The notes under the pieces are model-generated. The model did no database searches. It saw only the letters and a program-made list of their open reading frames with translations, and was not told the DNA's origin. A program made the position numbers and the translations under genes. Shown in pieces: positions 1 through 5,225 of a stretch of 5,225 nucleotides of DNA (its first letter is position 1; each line of letters opens with the position of its first letter). The stretch is from an uncultured Gemmatimonadaceae bacterium (GTDB lineage: Bacteria; Gemmatimonadota; Gemmatimonadetes; Gemmatimonadales; Gemmatimonadaceae), in the NCBI GenBank assembly GCA_955652635.1, contig CATPBN010000108.1, forward strand, positions 1-5,225, written 5' to 3'.

Positions 1-681
1 CTCGGCGTACCGTCGGCGGAAGGATTCGGGAATCTCTACATACGGTCTGATCCGCGCCGGAGTGTCGCCAGCGATTCCGATTTCAGCGCGGATCGGCGCG
101 CCACCGATGCGCCGGTCAACGCGCTCGAAGGTGTAGGTTCGGTCAATCCGGCCGCTGACTTTCTTCGTCTCATATGATGACGTGACGAGCTTCCAGCGAT
201 CCTCGCGATTATCGACCCATGTATTGAGCGCTAGCTCCGCGAGGCGTTGGCCCGAGTCCCCGGTCACCAGCGGGAGGCTGTCCGCATCGGCAAGCCTTCG
301 ATCGAATCCGATGATGTGGCCGTCGGGTGCCAAATGAACGCGCGCTTCGCGAGGATCGCCTGGAAGGAACGCGCGAACCGACCAGGTAAAGGGAGCGACA
401 TCTCTGCCGCGAACGAGCGCGTTCAGTGAATCGTGACCGCCGCCGGCCAGCTCGACGAAGGTGCGGAGGGAATCGTCTCCCTGGAATCGCACGACTGTGC
501 GCGCGCCGGCCGGGGCGAGCGAGTGAGCGCGGAAGAACGAATCGGCACGGGCGAGCGCAACCTCGCGCGTGAGAGATTGCTTGAGCGCGACGATCGGAAA
601 TGCGCGTGGAAAGAGCCAGGCGGCTGTCGCCGCAGCGAGGGCGACAGCAACCACCAGGATCGCAATTCTAGAGGATCGCAT
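1..681 (-). CDS. Membrane-anchored protein with large N-terminal ectodomain, partial (possible CPBP-type intramembrane protease)
   Basis: The frame is open from an ATG at 681 to the left edge, giving 227 residues with no stop, so the 3' part is missing. A TAA at 708-706 lies upstream in frame with no ATG, GTG or TTG between, so the ATG is the natural start. After the basic MRSSR comes one hydrophobic segment (about residues 6-24) ending in WLFP, which is a signal anchor or first membrane helix. The rest seen is a soluble, probably extracytoplasmic region. Residues 36-67 (helix with ALARADSFF, then strand TVVRFQ) and 102-129 (SVRAF, then HLAPDGHIIGFDRRL) have a PepSY-like pattern. A second similar unit may run from 146 to about 210. 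The visible end, PYVEIPESFRRRYAE, resembles what I recall lying before the membrane domain of large CPBP-family proteases of Gemmatimonadota, but no protease motif is in the window. The gene is real with high confidence; the family is tentative. Confidence 0.8.
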   Translation of the reverse strand, partial: MRSSRIAILVVAVALAAATAAWLFPRAFPIVALKQSLTREVALARADSFFRAHSLAPAGARTVVRFQGDDSLRTFVELAGGGHDSLNALVRGRDVAPFTWSVRAFLPGDPREARVHLAPDGHIIGFDRRLADADSLPLVTGDSGQRLAELALNTWVDNREDRWKLVTSSYETKKVSGRIDRTYTFERVDRRIGGAPIRAEIGIAGDTPARIRPYVEIPESFRRRYAE

Positions 682-686
682 CAGGC

Positions 687-700
687 GACGACTCGTCGTC
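687..700 (-). repeat. Short inverted repeat just upstream of the start codon of the left-edge gene
   Basis: On the minus strand the sequence GACGAC-GA-GTCGTC lies 6 to 19 bases before the ATG at 681, where a Shine-Dalgarno sequence would normally be. No AGGAGG-like motif is visible there. The two 6-base arms can also pair one base out of register as CGACGA-G-TCGTCG. It could hide the ribosome site or bind a regulator, but a short GC-rich palindrome can arise by chance. The rest of the 83-bp gap (682-764) holds only a weak 5-bp hairpin (717-721 with 730-734) with no T-run, so I see no terminator there. Confidence 0.3.
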
Positions 701-764
701 AGGCGTTAATGCTCCGCTTCGACTTCAACCGAAGGGAGAATGTAGTGACGCCCTTAGATGTGTG

Positions 765-1382
765 TCAGACTGTCTTCAGTCGCTCCAGATACTCATCGAC
801 CCCGACGTAGAACGGATTTTCACGAAGCACGTTGCCGCAAAACGTGAGAGGGTGGGTCTCGTAGGCGCCGTGCACCATGATGCTGCCCGAGAGAGACGCG
901 ACGTCGTACATGCACATGACGACGCAGGGGAACTGTTTCGCGGCGCCAGTCACTTTCGATTCGAACGCAAGTATGTCGAGATCGTCGGGCCAGCCAGGCT
1001 TCGACCAGCCGATATTGCCGAGCAGTCTTATGCAACCGGAGCCGCGCTCGACCGCCCCTTGAAACGTCTCGCCGATGTGCCCGAGCATTCTGTCTCCGCT
1101 CGGCCCTCCTGTGATCACAGTTAGCCGTTCCGAAGTCTGGAGGTGATCGGTATCCAGCCCTTTCCTCCGCAGCAGATCGACGACTTTTTTGTTCGCGTCG
1201 TCGTGACCGAACACGACTGCGTGATCGCCCTTTCTGATGCCGACGAGCAGAAATCCGACCGCTTCCTCGAATTGTGTATTGTTTTCCCAGAAATAGGCGA
1301 TGTGGTCGCCGAGCTTCACCTTCTCGCCCCTCAGCCCGAGATCTACGGTGCCCGCGCGGTGTTTCGTTCGCCGTTCGGTCAT
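765..1382 (-). CDS. Stand-alone MEDS (DcmR-type sensory) domain protein
   Basis: This 205-residue protein is almost entirely one MEDS domain (the sensory domain named after methanogens/methylotrophs and DcmR, thought to bind small organic ligands). Landmarks in order are LGDHIAYFW (24-32), an acidic helix and FLLVGIRKGDHAVVF (44-58), LTVITGG (87-93), RLLGNIGW (119-126), FE at 140-141, FPCVVMCMYD (151-160), a THP at 177-179 and ENPFYV (188-193). These match the family order, including the CxYD-like strand and the terminal NPxYV. No DNA-binding, kinase or ATPase output domain is present, so it must signal through a partner or act as a binding protein. Three cysteines (153, 157, 182) lie in the domain core. 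Its ATG overlaps the stop of the acyl-CoA dehydrogenase gene as ATGA, pointing to translational coupling. Residues 1-21 are basic and outside the domain; see the alternative GTG start. Confidence 0.85.
   Translation of the reverse strand: MTERRTKHRAGTVDLGLRGEKVKLGDHIAYFWENNTQFEEAVGFLLVGIRKGDHAVVFGHDDANKKVVDLLRRKGLDTDHLQTSERLTVITGGPSGDRMLGHIGETFQGAVERGSGCIRLLGNIGWSKPGWPDDLDILAFESKVTGAAKQFPCVVMCMYDVASLSGSIMVHGAYETHPLTFCGNVLRENPFYVGVDEYLERLKTV
1317..1332 (-). promoter_or_regulatory. Alternative GTG start with good ribosome binding site inside the MEDS gene
   Basis: On the minus strand GAGGGG (1332-1327) stands 7 bases before an in-frame GTG (1319-1317), which is codon 22 of the MEDS ORF. The protein starting there would begin VKLGDHIAYF, exactly at the domain boundary. 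By contrast the ATG at 1382 has no clear Shine-Dalgarno motif and relies on overlap with the upstream gene's stop codon. Either start, or both, may be used. Confidence 0.45.
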
Positions 1383-2554
1383 TCGAATGCGCTCAACCCG
1401 GTCACAGCCTGTCCCAGTATCAGAGTATGAATGTCGTGCGTGCCCTCATATGTGTAGACGCTCTCGAGGTTCGCCATGTGCCGCATCGACGAATATTCGG
1501 CAAGTATGCCATTGGCGCCGAGCAGTCTGCGTGCTTCACGCGCGATGTCCGTGGCAGCGCTGACGTTGTTGCGCTTGGCAAGTGACACCTGCTGCGGACT
1601 GAAAGTGCCCGCGTCCTTCAGCCTGCCGAGGTGTAACGCAAGAAGCTGCCCCTTCACCAGCTCGGTCAGCATCTCCGCCAATCGCTGCTGCTGCAACTGG
1701 AATCCAGCTATGGGCTTACCGAACATCACTCTGTTGCCCGCGTAAGCGAGAGCCTCCTCGTAGCACCCCTGCGCTGCGCCCATCGCGCCCCACGCGATGC
1801 CGTACCGGGCCTGTGTCAGACACATGAGCGGACTCTTGATTCCGTCGGTTTTTGGAAGAAGCGCGGTCGCCGGCACCTTCACGTCCTGCAACACGAGCTC
1901 ACTCGTATCCGATGCGCGGAGCGAGAGCTTTCCCTTCTGGTCCTTCGAGGTGAATCCCGGCGCGTCAGTCGGCACTATGAATCCGCGAATCGCCTTGTCG
2001 CTCTTGTCGTCGCCGATCTTGGCCCAGATGATTGCCACCTGCGCAGTAGAGCCGTTGGTGATCCACATCTTGGCGCCGTTGATCACCCAGCTTCCGTCTT
2101 TCTGCACGCGGGCGCGCGTGATCATTCCTGAGGGGTTCGATCCATAATCGGGCTCGGTCAAGCCGAAGCATCCGATTATCTCCCCCTTCGCCATTTTCGG
2201 GAGATAATGCTGCTTCTGCTCCTCGCTACCGAATGCATAGACGGGGTACATCACCAGGGCGCCCTGCACCGAAGCAAATGATCGCACGCCCGAGTCGCCC
2301 CGCTCGAGCTCGTGCATTATGAGTCCATATGCGACGTTGTTGAGACCCGCGCACCCGTACTCCTCGGGCAGGTTCGCTCCGAACATGCCCAGCTCCGCCA
2401 TCTGCGGAACTAACTCTTTGGGGAAGCGGCCTTCTATGTAGCAGTCCCCGATGATCGGCATGACGTTCTCATCGACGAAGGCGCGAATCGTATCGCGGAC
2501 GGCGCGCTCCTCTTCCGAGAGGGCGGAATCGATGTTGTAGAAGTCGGTTGACAT
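1379..2554 (-). CDS. gcdH: Glutaryl-CoA dehydrogenase-type acyl-CoA dehydrogenase
   Basis: The 391-residue length is normal for this FAD enzyme, which in its best-known form oxidatively decarboxylates glutaryl-CoA to crotonyl-CoA in lysine/tryptophan and aromatic breakdown, passing electrons to ETF. The sequence shows the N-terminal helical domain, the FAD/substrate motif CFGLTEPDYGSN (129-140), WITNG (164-168), ARYGIAWG (249-256), RVMFGKPIAGFQ (275-286), LLGANGI (344-350) and the C-terminal YEGTHDIHTLILG. Glu370 in YEGT is the catalytic base. ELERGDSGVRS (82-92) keeps Glu84, Arg91 and Ser92, matching the residues of human glutaryl-CoA dehydrogenase that bind the gamma-carboxylate, which favours glutaryl-CoA or a close dicarboxylyl-CoA over a plain fatty acyl-CoA. 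The start MSTDFYNID fits the family although no Shine-Dalgarno motif is visible. No ETF, CoA-transferase or other pathway gene is in the window. The stop overlaps the MEDS gene start. Confidence 0.93.
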   Translation of the reverse strand: MSTDFYNIDSALSEEERAVRDTIRAFVDENVMPIIGDCYIEGRFPKELVPQMAELGMFGANLPEEYGCAGLNNVAYGLIMHELERGDSGVRSFASVQGALVMYPVYAFGSEEQKQHYLPKMAKGEIIGCFGLTEPDYGSNPSGMITRARVQKDGSWVINGAKMWITNGSTAQVAIIWAKIGDDKSDKAIRGFIVPTDAPGFTSKDQKGKLSLRASDTSELVLQDVKVPATALLPKTDGIKSPLMCLTQARYGIAWGAMGAAQGCYEEALAYAGNRVMFGKPIAGFQLQQQRLAEMLTELVKGQLLALHLGRLKDAGTFSPQQVSLAKRNNVSAATDIAREARRLLGANGILAEYSSMRHMANLESVYTYEGTHDIHTLILGQAVTGLSAFE

Positions 2555-2646
2555 GCAGGAAAGCTAGCGAAGAGGGACAGGGGAAGCGGTAAGAGGAACG
2601 GGGAACGGGAAGGGAACGACCGCGCCTCCCCCTTCCCTCTTCCCTC
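2555..2646. repeat. Purine/pyrimidine-skewed G-run spacer with alternative inverted repeats
   Basis: The spacer between the SprT-like gene and gcdH is low in complexity. From 2569 to 2617 the plus strand is nearly all purine with G-runs (2574-2576, 2580-2583, 2600-2603, 2607-2609, 2612-2614) and an imperfect GGGAACG-type repeat. From 2625 to 2647 it is all pyrimidine, so the minus strand carries G-runs there. Two pairings are visible: GAAGAGGGA (2569-2577) with TCCCTCTTC (2634-2642), and GGGAAGGG (2607-2614) with CCCTTCCC (2630-2637). They share 2634-2637 and so cannot form together. No T-run follows, so it does not look like a simple intrinsic terminator. It may attenuate, process or insulate the transcript, or be a simple-sequence expansion. 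Confidence 0.6.
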
Positions 2647-3336
2647 CTATGCCACAGCCCGACAAGCCAGCGGTGTGATCCCCAGTGCGCGCGCCTTGGC
2701 GCGGAAGCTTGTACCGTGATCGACGACGAGCCCCTGCTCGTCCTGCCACTGGTGCACCATCTCGTGCAGCAGCGTGTGCAGCGCTTCCTCCCATCCGTCG
2801 CGCCTGATATGTCGCCGGCTCAACACAATCTCGGGCATGCAGCCTTCACTCGCGGGGCTGTAGTGGCCGAGGCGGCTCTTCATCCGCCTGGAGATTCGTA
2901 TCGGAATCTCGCGGAGCGCGCCACCGAATCGTTCATTGTTGTACGCGGCGTGCCAGTGCGACAGCTGACGAATGAACGGCCCGTCGACGGGATTCGTTCG
3001 TTCAGGACGGCCTTTCCTGCGCCGCGGATCGTGCGACCGCGGGACCGGAAACTCCAGGATCGTTCTGCGCGCCTCCAGCCTCAACGCTCTGTTCCTGGCG
3101 TGGACGAAAATGATTATCGCCTTCCAGACCTCCTCGTCGGCCCCAAGGAAGCTGTCGTGGATGCGGAGCTCGCCCCCGCTGTAGCTGACGACAACGGTTC
3201 GATTGGTGGTGAGGCGCACGCGATACTGCGCGCCCAGACCGAGCCGCTGGAGCCGAACGCGGAGCTCCTCGGCGTTCCGCGGCGGCGCTTCGTCCAGCCC
3301 CAGCGCCAGCTGCTCCCGATCCCTAAGCCGCCACAT
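2647..3336 (-). CDS. SprT-like zinc metallopeptidase with extra N-terminal region
   Basis: The C-terminal half (about 118-229) is an SprT-like domain: FIRQLSHWHAAYNNERFGG (121-139), a conserved strand, GHYSPASEG (158-165), MPEIVLS (167-173), and the zinc/catalytic motif HEMVH (His191, Glu192, His195). A third ligand, His207, is in DHGTSFR. This architecture is shared with the Spartan/Wss1 DNA-protein crosslink proteases, but bacterial SprT proteins are mostly uncharacterised. The usual C-terminal zinc ribbon is absent, as the protein stops 18 residues after DHGTSF. The N-terminal 100 residues hold a predicted strand-helix unit (VVVSYSGGELRIH, then EEVWKAIIIFVHARNR), followed by a basic linker PRRRKGRPER (104-113) that could touch nucleic acid. 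The length (229) exceeds the about 165 of E. coli SprT. The ATG lies inside the end of the phosphoesterase gene (14-bp overlap), so the two are probably translated together. Confidence 0.87.
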   Translation of the reverse strand: MWRLRDREQLALGLDEAPPRNAEELRVRLQRLGLGAQYRVRLTTNRTVVVSYSGGELRIHDSFLGADEEVWKAIIIFVHARNRALRLEARRTILEFPVPRSHDPRRRKGRPERTNPVDGPFIRQLSHWHAAYNNERFGGALREIPIRISRRMKSRLGHYSPASEGCMPEIVLSRRHIRRDGWEEALHTLLHEMVHQWQDEQGLVVDHGTSFRAKARALGITPLACRAVA

Positions 3337-4162
3337 ATTCCGACCGCTTGAAGCGTTTGTGTGGGCCTTTCACGAACGTCCCATGCTCCCCGGACCACAC
3401 GTGCGTCGTGACGTCGATCGTTTCGCGCCCGATTGCGATGACGTTCACTGAGGACGGCCGCCCTCCGCGCGATCGGCTCGAGATCGTACCAGCCGTTGAG
3501 ATGACCGTGCCCTTTCTCGTGTGCTCGATGTAGTGCACCGATTCCTGGTGATCGTGACCGCTACACACCAGATCGACGCCCATCTCGGCGAAAGCTCCGA
3601 GAATCTTCTGCGTGTTCTTGAGCCCATGCCGCTGGGACAGCTCGCCCCGCACAGGATTGTGGTGCATCACGATCACGCGTGCATCGCCGTGCGGCGACTT
3701 CTCGAAGATCTCCTTCGCCTCGTCGAGCTGCTTCTTGTGGATGTCGCCAATGATGGATAAGTCGCGCAGGTTCCACGTCAAAGTGCGCAGCGTGACGCCG
3801 TGCGCGGTGTTGATCCCGACGAACGTCGTGCCCGGGACGTGCAGCACGGGCTCCAGATTGCTGTCGATGAACCTGCGATAGTTCGCGTAGACTTTGGACT
3901 TGTCGCTCAAGCCGAGCGGTGCTTTCCACCACGCGACATCGTGATTGCCGGGGACGGTAATGACCTTGCTCACTTTCCTGACATCGCGGAGGAACGCGGC
4001 TGCCCTCTGAAATTCACCCGCTCTTGCGCGCTGAGTGAGATCACCCGATATCGCGACGACCTCGAACTTCCCCACTTGGATAATCTCCTCGATCGCCTCG
4101 ATCTGCTCCGGGACGGCCGGCCAGCCGAAGTGCAGGTCCGAGACGTGGAAGACGGTGGTCAT
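3323..4162 (-). CDS. Calcineurin-like metallophosphoesterase (class III phosphodiesterase-like)
   Basis: The 279-residue protein has the full two-metal motif set: SDLHF (Asp9, His11), SGDLTQ (Asp41), PGNHD (Asn73, His74), MHHN (167-168) and GHDH (His203, His205). The fold and length are like CpdA/Rv0805-type phosphodiesterases, which hydrolyse cyclic nucleotides or other phosphodiesters. The true substrate cannot be read from sequence. A family-typical insert between GNHD and MHHN (about 85-160) contains FVGINTAHG. There is no signal peptide or membrane segment, so it should be cytoplasmic. It has no capping domain like that of Mre11/SbcD, which makes a plain nuclease role less likely. AGAGG 8 bases before the ATG supports the start. 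It sits 27 bp after the lipoprotein gene and overlaps the SprT-like gene by 14 bp. Confidence 0.92.
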   Translation of the reverse strand: MTTVFHVSDLHFGWPAVPEQIEAIEEIIQVGKFEVVAISGDLTQRARAGEFQRAAAFLRDVRKVSKVITVPGNHDVAWWKAPLGLSDKSKVYANYRRFIDSNLEPVLHVPGTTFVGINTAHGVTLRTLTWNLRDLSIIGDIHKKQLDEAKEIFEKSPHGDARVIVMHHNPVRGELSQRHGLKNTQKILGAFAEMGVDLVCSGHDHQESVHYIEHTRKGTVISTAGTISSRSRGGRPSSVNVIAIGRETIDVTTHVWSGEHGTFVKGPHKRFKRSEYVAA

Positions 4163-4170
4163 GTCATCCG

Positions 4171-4175
4171 CCTCT
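4171..4175 (-). promoter_or_regulatory. Ribosome binding site of the metallophosphoesterase gene
   Basis: AGAGG on the minus strand lies 8 bases before the ATG at 4162, a normal spacing. It decides in favour of this ATG over the out-of-frame ATG at 4167, which is only 5 bases upstream. Confidence 0.55.
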
Positions 4176-4189
4176 CGAGTGCGAGCTCG

Positions 4190-4825
4190 TCAGGGCGCGA
4201 GAACGAGATCGGCGAAATGCGTCGCGACGCTCGCCGTGAGTGCTGTAGAAAGCACCCTCGCGGGGTCGCTAACTACCTCGCCTACCCAGCGAATTTGAGC
4301 CATACGCGAATCGATCATCACAATGCGCAAAATCGCAACGCCCGTACCATTCCCGCGGTTCTCGAGTCGAAGCTCGACGGGAAGCAGAGCATAGCGCGAT
4401 CCCTTGAGTCCGACGAGTCCACGAACCTGCGACTGGAGCGGATCGCGCACCGCCGCCTCGGGTAGGACGCGTCCGCGCAGCCACTCGGCGGACAGTGAGC
4501 GTGCGTCGGTCATCAGGATGCTGTTGAGTTTCGAAGCGCGCTCGACCTCACGACCGAATGTCCACGCCTTGCCGAGTCCGCGAGCAGACATGGCGGCTTC
4601 GATCTGGTCGTCGAGGGCGGCGAGAAACGAGACGCGATTCGGGATTTGCCGCTGCCATCCCAGACTGTCCGTCACCGAGAGATACTGTACCGGAAATACG
4701 AGGATCTCCTGCCCTGCCATCCGCTCGAGCGGACGAAGCGGTACCGGCGAAGCGTCGGTCTCTGGCGCCTTTGACGCGCACGCCGCCAGAACGGAGGCGG
4801 ATACTAGGAGTGCAGATGCTCGCAA
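4190..4825 (-). CDS. Putative lipoprotein of unknown function, TTG start
   Basis: The 211-residue protein opens with MRASALLVSASVLAAC, a short signal peptide with lipobox LAAC and Cys16 as the lipidated residue. Ala at +2 fits an outer-membrane destination in proteobacteria. The start codon is TTG at 4825. An in-frame TGA lies 39 bases upstream with no ATG, GTG or TTG between, and the next Met (36) would remove the signal, so TTG is the only start that keeps it. After a Pro-rich linker (21-33), ILVFPVQYLSV (41-51), a helix (66-82), YALLPVELRLE (145-155), AILRIVMID (164-172), IRWVGEVVSDP (178-188) and a final amphipathic helix form an alternating strand-helix pattern. This recalls CsgG/TolB-N/LpoB-like periplasmic domains, but only in pattern. 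I do not recognise the family. It is the first gene of the minus-strand group, 27 bp before the phosphoesterase gene. Confidence 0.78.
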   Translation of the reverse strand: MRASALLVSASVLAACASKAPETDASPVPLRPLERMAGQEILVFPVQYLSVTDSLGWQRQIPNRVSFLAALDDQIEAAMSARGLGKAWTFGREVERASKLNSILMTDARSLSAEWLRGRVLPEAAVRDPLQSQVRGLVGLKGSRYALLPVELRLENRGNGTGVAILRIVMIDSRMAQIRWVGEVVSDPARVLSTALTASVATHFADLVLAP

Positions 4826-4896
4826 TTGTCTCTTGGTTTGGATTGCGGGAAAGTTAACGCATACTCAAATTCATCGCATGCATGCGCGACGGTGTG
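4826..4896. promoter_or_regulatory. Divergent intergenic region between the lipoprotein gene and cstA
   Basis: These 71 bp separate two divergently read starts and must hold promoters or leader for both, unless they lie within the genes. The region is AT-richer than its surroundings and contains GTTAAC (4853-4858) and a 12-bp palindrome (4875-4886). A weak plus-strand pair TTGGAT (4838-4843) and CATACT (4860-4865), spacer 16, matches sigma-70 consensus poorly. I see no convincing promoter for the minus strand. Confidence 0.4.
4875..4886. repeat. Perfect 12-bp palindrome, candidate operator
   Basis: CGCATGCATGCG is its own reverse complement and lies 10 bases before the chosen cstA ATG. It contains an ATG at 4882 that is an in-frame alternative start for cstA. 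A dimeric regulator could bind here and control either divergent gene. Chance is also possible for a site of this size in GC-rich DNA. Confidence 0.4.
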
Positions 4897-5225
4897 ATGA
4901 ATAGAATCCGCAAGTTCGCCATCTGGTCGTTCGTCTCCGTGCTCGGCGCCACGAGCTTCTCCTGGTTGGCGCTCTCACGCGGCGAGCCGGTGAATGCCGC
5001 ATGGCTGCTTGTCGCCGCGCTTTGCACGTATGCCGTGTCCTACCGGTTTTACAGCCGGTTCATCGGCAGCCGCATCTTCGCGCTCGATCCCGCGCGTTCC
5101 ACACCGGCGGTGAGGCTCAACGACGGCCGGGATTTCATGCCGACCAACCGGTGGGTCGTGTTCGGCCACCACTTCGCGGCGATTGCAGGACCAGGCCCGC
5201 TCGTGGGGCCAACGCTCGCGGCGCA
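4897..5225 (+). CDS. cstA: Carbon starvation protein A family transporter, partial
   Basis: The frame is open from the ATG at 4897 to the right edge, giving the first 109 residues. MNRIRKFAIW aligns well with the start of E. coli CstA. Two hydrophobic segments follow (about 8-26 and 33-49), then the family signature: YRFYSRFIG (49-57), LDPARSTPAVRLNDGRDF (63-80), FMPTN (80-84), and FGHHFAAIAGPGPLVGP (89-105). CstA and its relative BtsT are inner-membrane transporters of about 700 residues that import peptides or pyruvate in starving cells, so most of the protein is missing here. In-frame starts at 4882 (ATG) and 4894 (GTG) would add five or one residues. None has a clear Shine-Dalgarno motif, so the start rests on alignment with the family. 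It is read away from the minus-strand group. Confidence 0.93.
   Translation, partial: MNRIRKFAIWSFVSVLGATSFSWLALSRGEPVNAAWLLVAALCTYAVSYRFYSRFIGSRIFALDPARSTPAVRLNDGRDFMPTNRWVVFGHHFAAIAGPGPLVGPTLAA

Noticed and set aside
717..734. Small hairpin after the MEDS gene, considered as a terminator
   Set aside because: The stem is only 5 bp with an 8-base loop and there is no T-run on the transcribed strand.
433..1124. Plus-strand frames covering the left-edge gene and the end of the MEDS gene
   Set aside because: They are antisense to frames with clear membrane-anchor and MEDS-domain features, and their products look like shadow translations.
2716..3351. Long plus-strand open frame (211 codons) opposite the SprT-like gene
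   Set aside because: It lies wholly antisense to a gene with intact catalytic motifs, its product has no recognisable domain, and such mirror frames are common in GC-rich coding DNA.
4182..4189. CGAGCTCG palindrome between the lipoprotein and phosphoesterase genes
   Set aside because: At eight bases in GC-rich DNA, within a 27-bp operon gap, it is too short to support a regulatory call.
3800..4465. Long plus-strand open frame (221 codons) opposite the phosphoesterase and lipoprotein genes
   Set aside because: It spans two well-supported minus-strand genes and their gap, has no family resemblance and is rich in Arg/Asp as expected of a codon shadow.
4975..5172. Minus-strand frame opposite cstA
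   Set aside because: The plus strand here encodes the unmistakable CstA signature FGHHFAAIAGPGPLVGP, so this is a shadow.

Overview
The window is a GC-rich, tightly packed bacterial chromosome segment. It holds six genes on the minus strand, read from about 4825 down to 1, and the start of one divergent gene on the plus strand from about 4897. Gene style, short overlaps and the kinds of proteins suggest a Gemmatimonadota-like or other soil-associated Gram-negative bacterium. This is an inference from protein resemblance and the lipoprotein/outer-membrane style. There is no rRNA or other marker to prove it.

Layout in minus-strand transcription order: (1) a small lipoprotein of unknown function (4825-4190, TTG start); (2) a calcineurin-like metallophosphoesterase with a complete metal-binding motif set (4162-3323); (3) an SprT-like zinc metalloprotease whose start overlaps the previous gene by 14 bp (3336-2647); (4) a 92-bp spacer dominated by a purine/pyrimidine-skewed, G-run-rich tract with mutually exclusive inverted repeats (2646-2555); (5) a glutaryl-CoA dehydrogenase-type acyl-CoA dehydrogenase with the catalytic Glu and the substrate-pocket Glu/Arg/Ser conserved (2554-1379); (6) a stand-alone MEDS (DcmR-type sensory) domain protein joined to it by an ATGA overlap (1382-765); (7) after an 83-bp gap, the N-terminal 227 residues of a membrane-anchored protein that runs off the left edge (681-1), possibly the front half of a large CPBP-type intramembrane protease. 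On the plus strand, a cstA-type carbon starvation/peptide or pyruvate transporter begins at 4897 and runs off the right edge.

The genes fall into at least two tightly coupled pairs: phosphoesterase plus SprT protease, and acyl-CoA dehydrogenase plus MEDS sensor. The second pair suggests a metabolite sensor made together with a short-chain dicarboxylyl-CoA enzyme. The first could be a nucleotide/DNA-maintenance pair, but this is speculative. No mobile element, CRISPR array, tRNA or rRNA was seen. Most of the window is ordinary housekeeping or accessory metabolism. The points most worth a second look are the MEDS-dehydrogenase coupling, the possible degenerate duplicate in the N-terminal half of the SprT protein, and the structured G-rich spacer.
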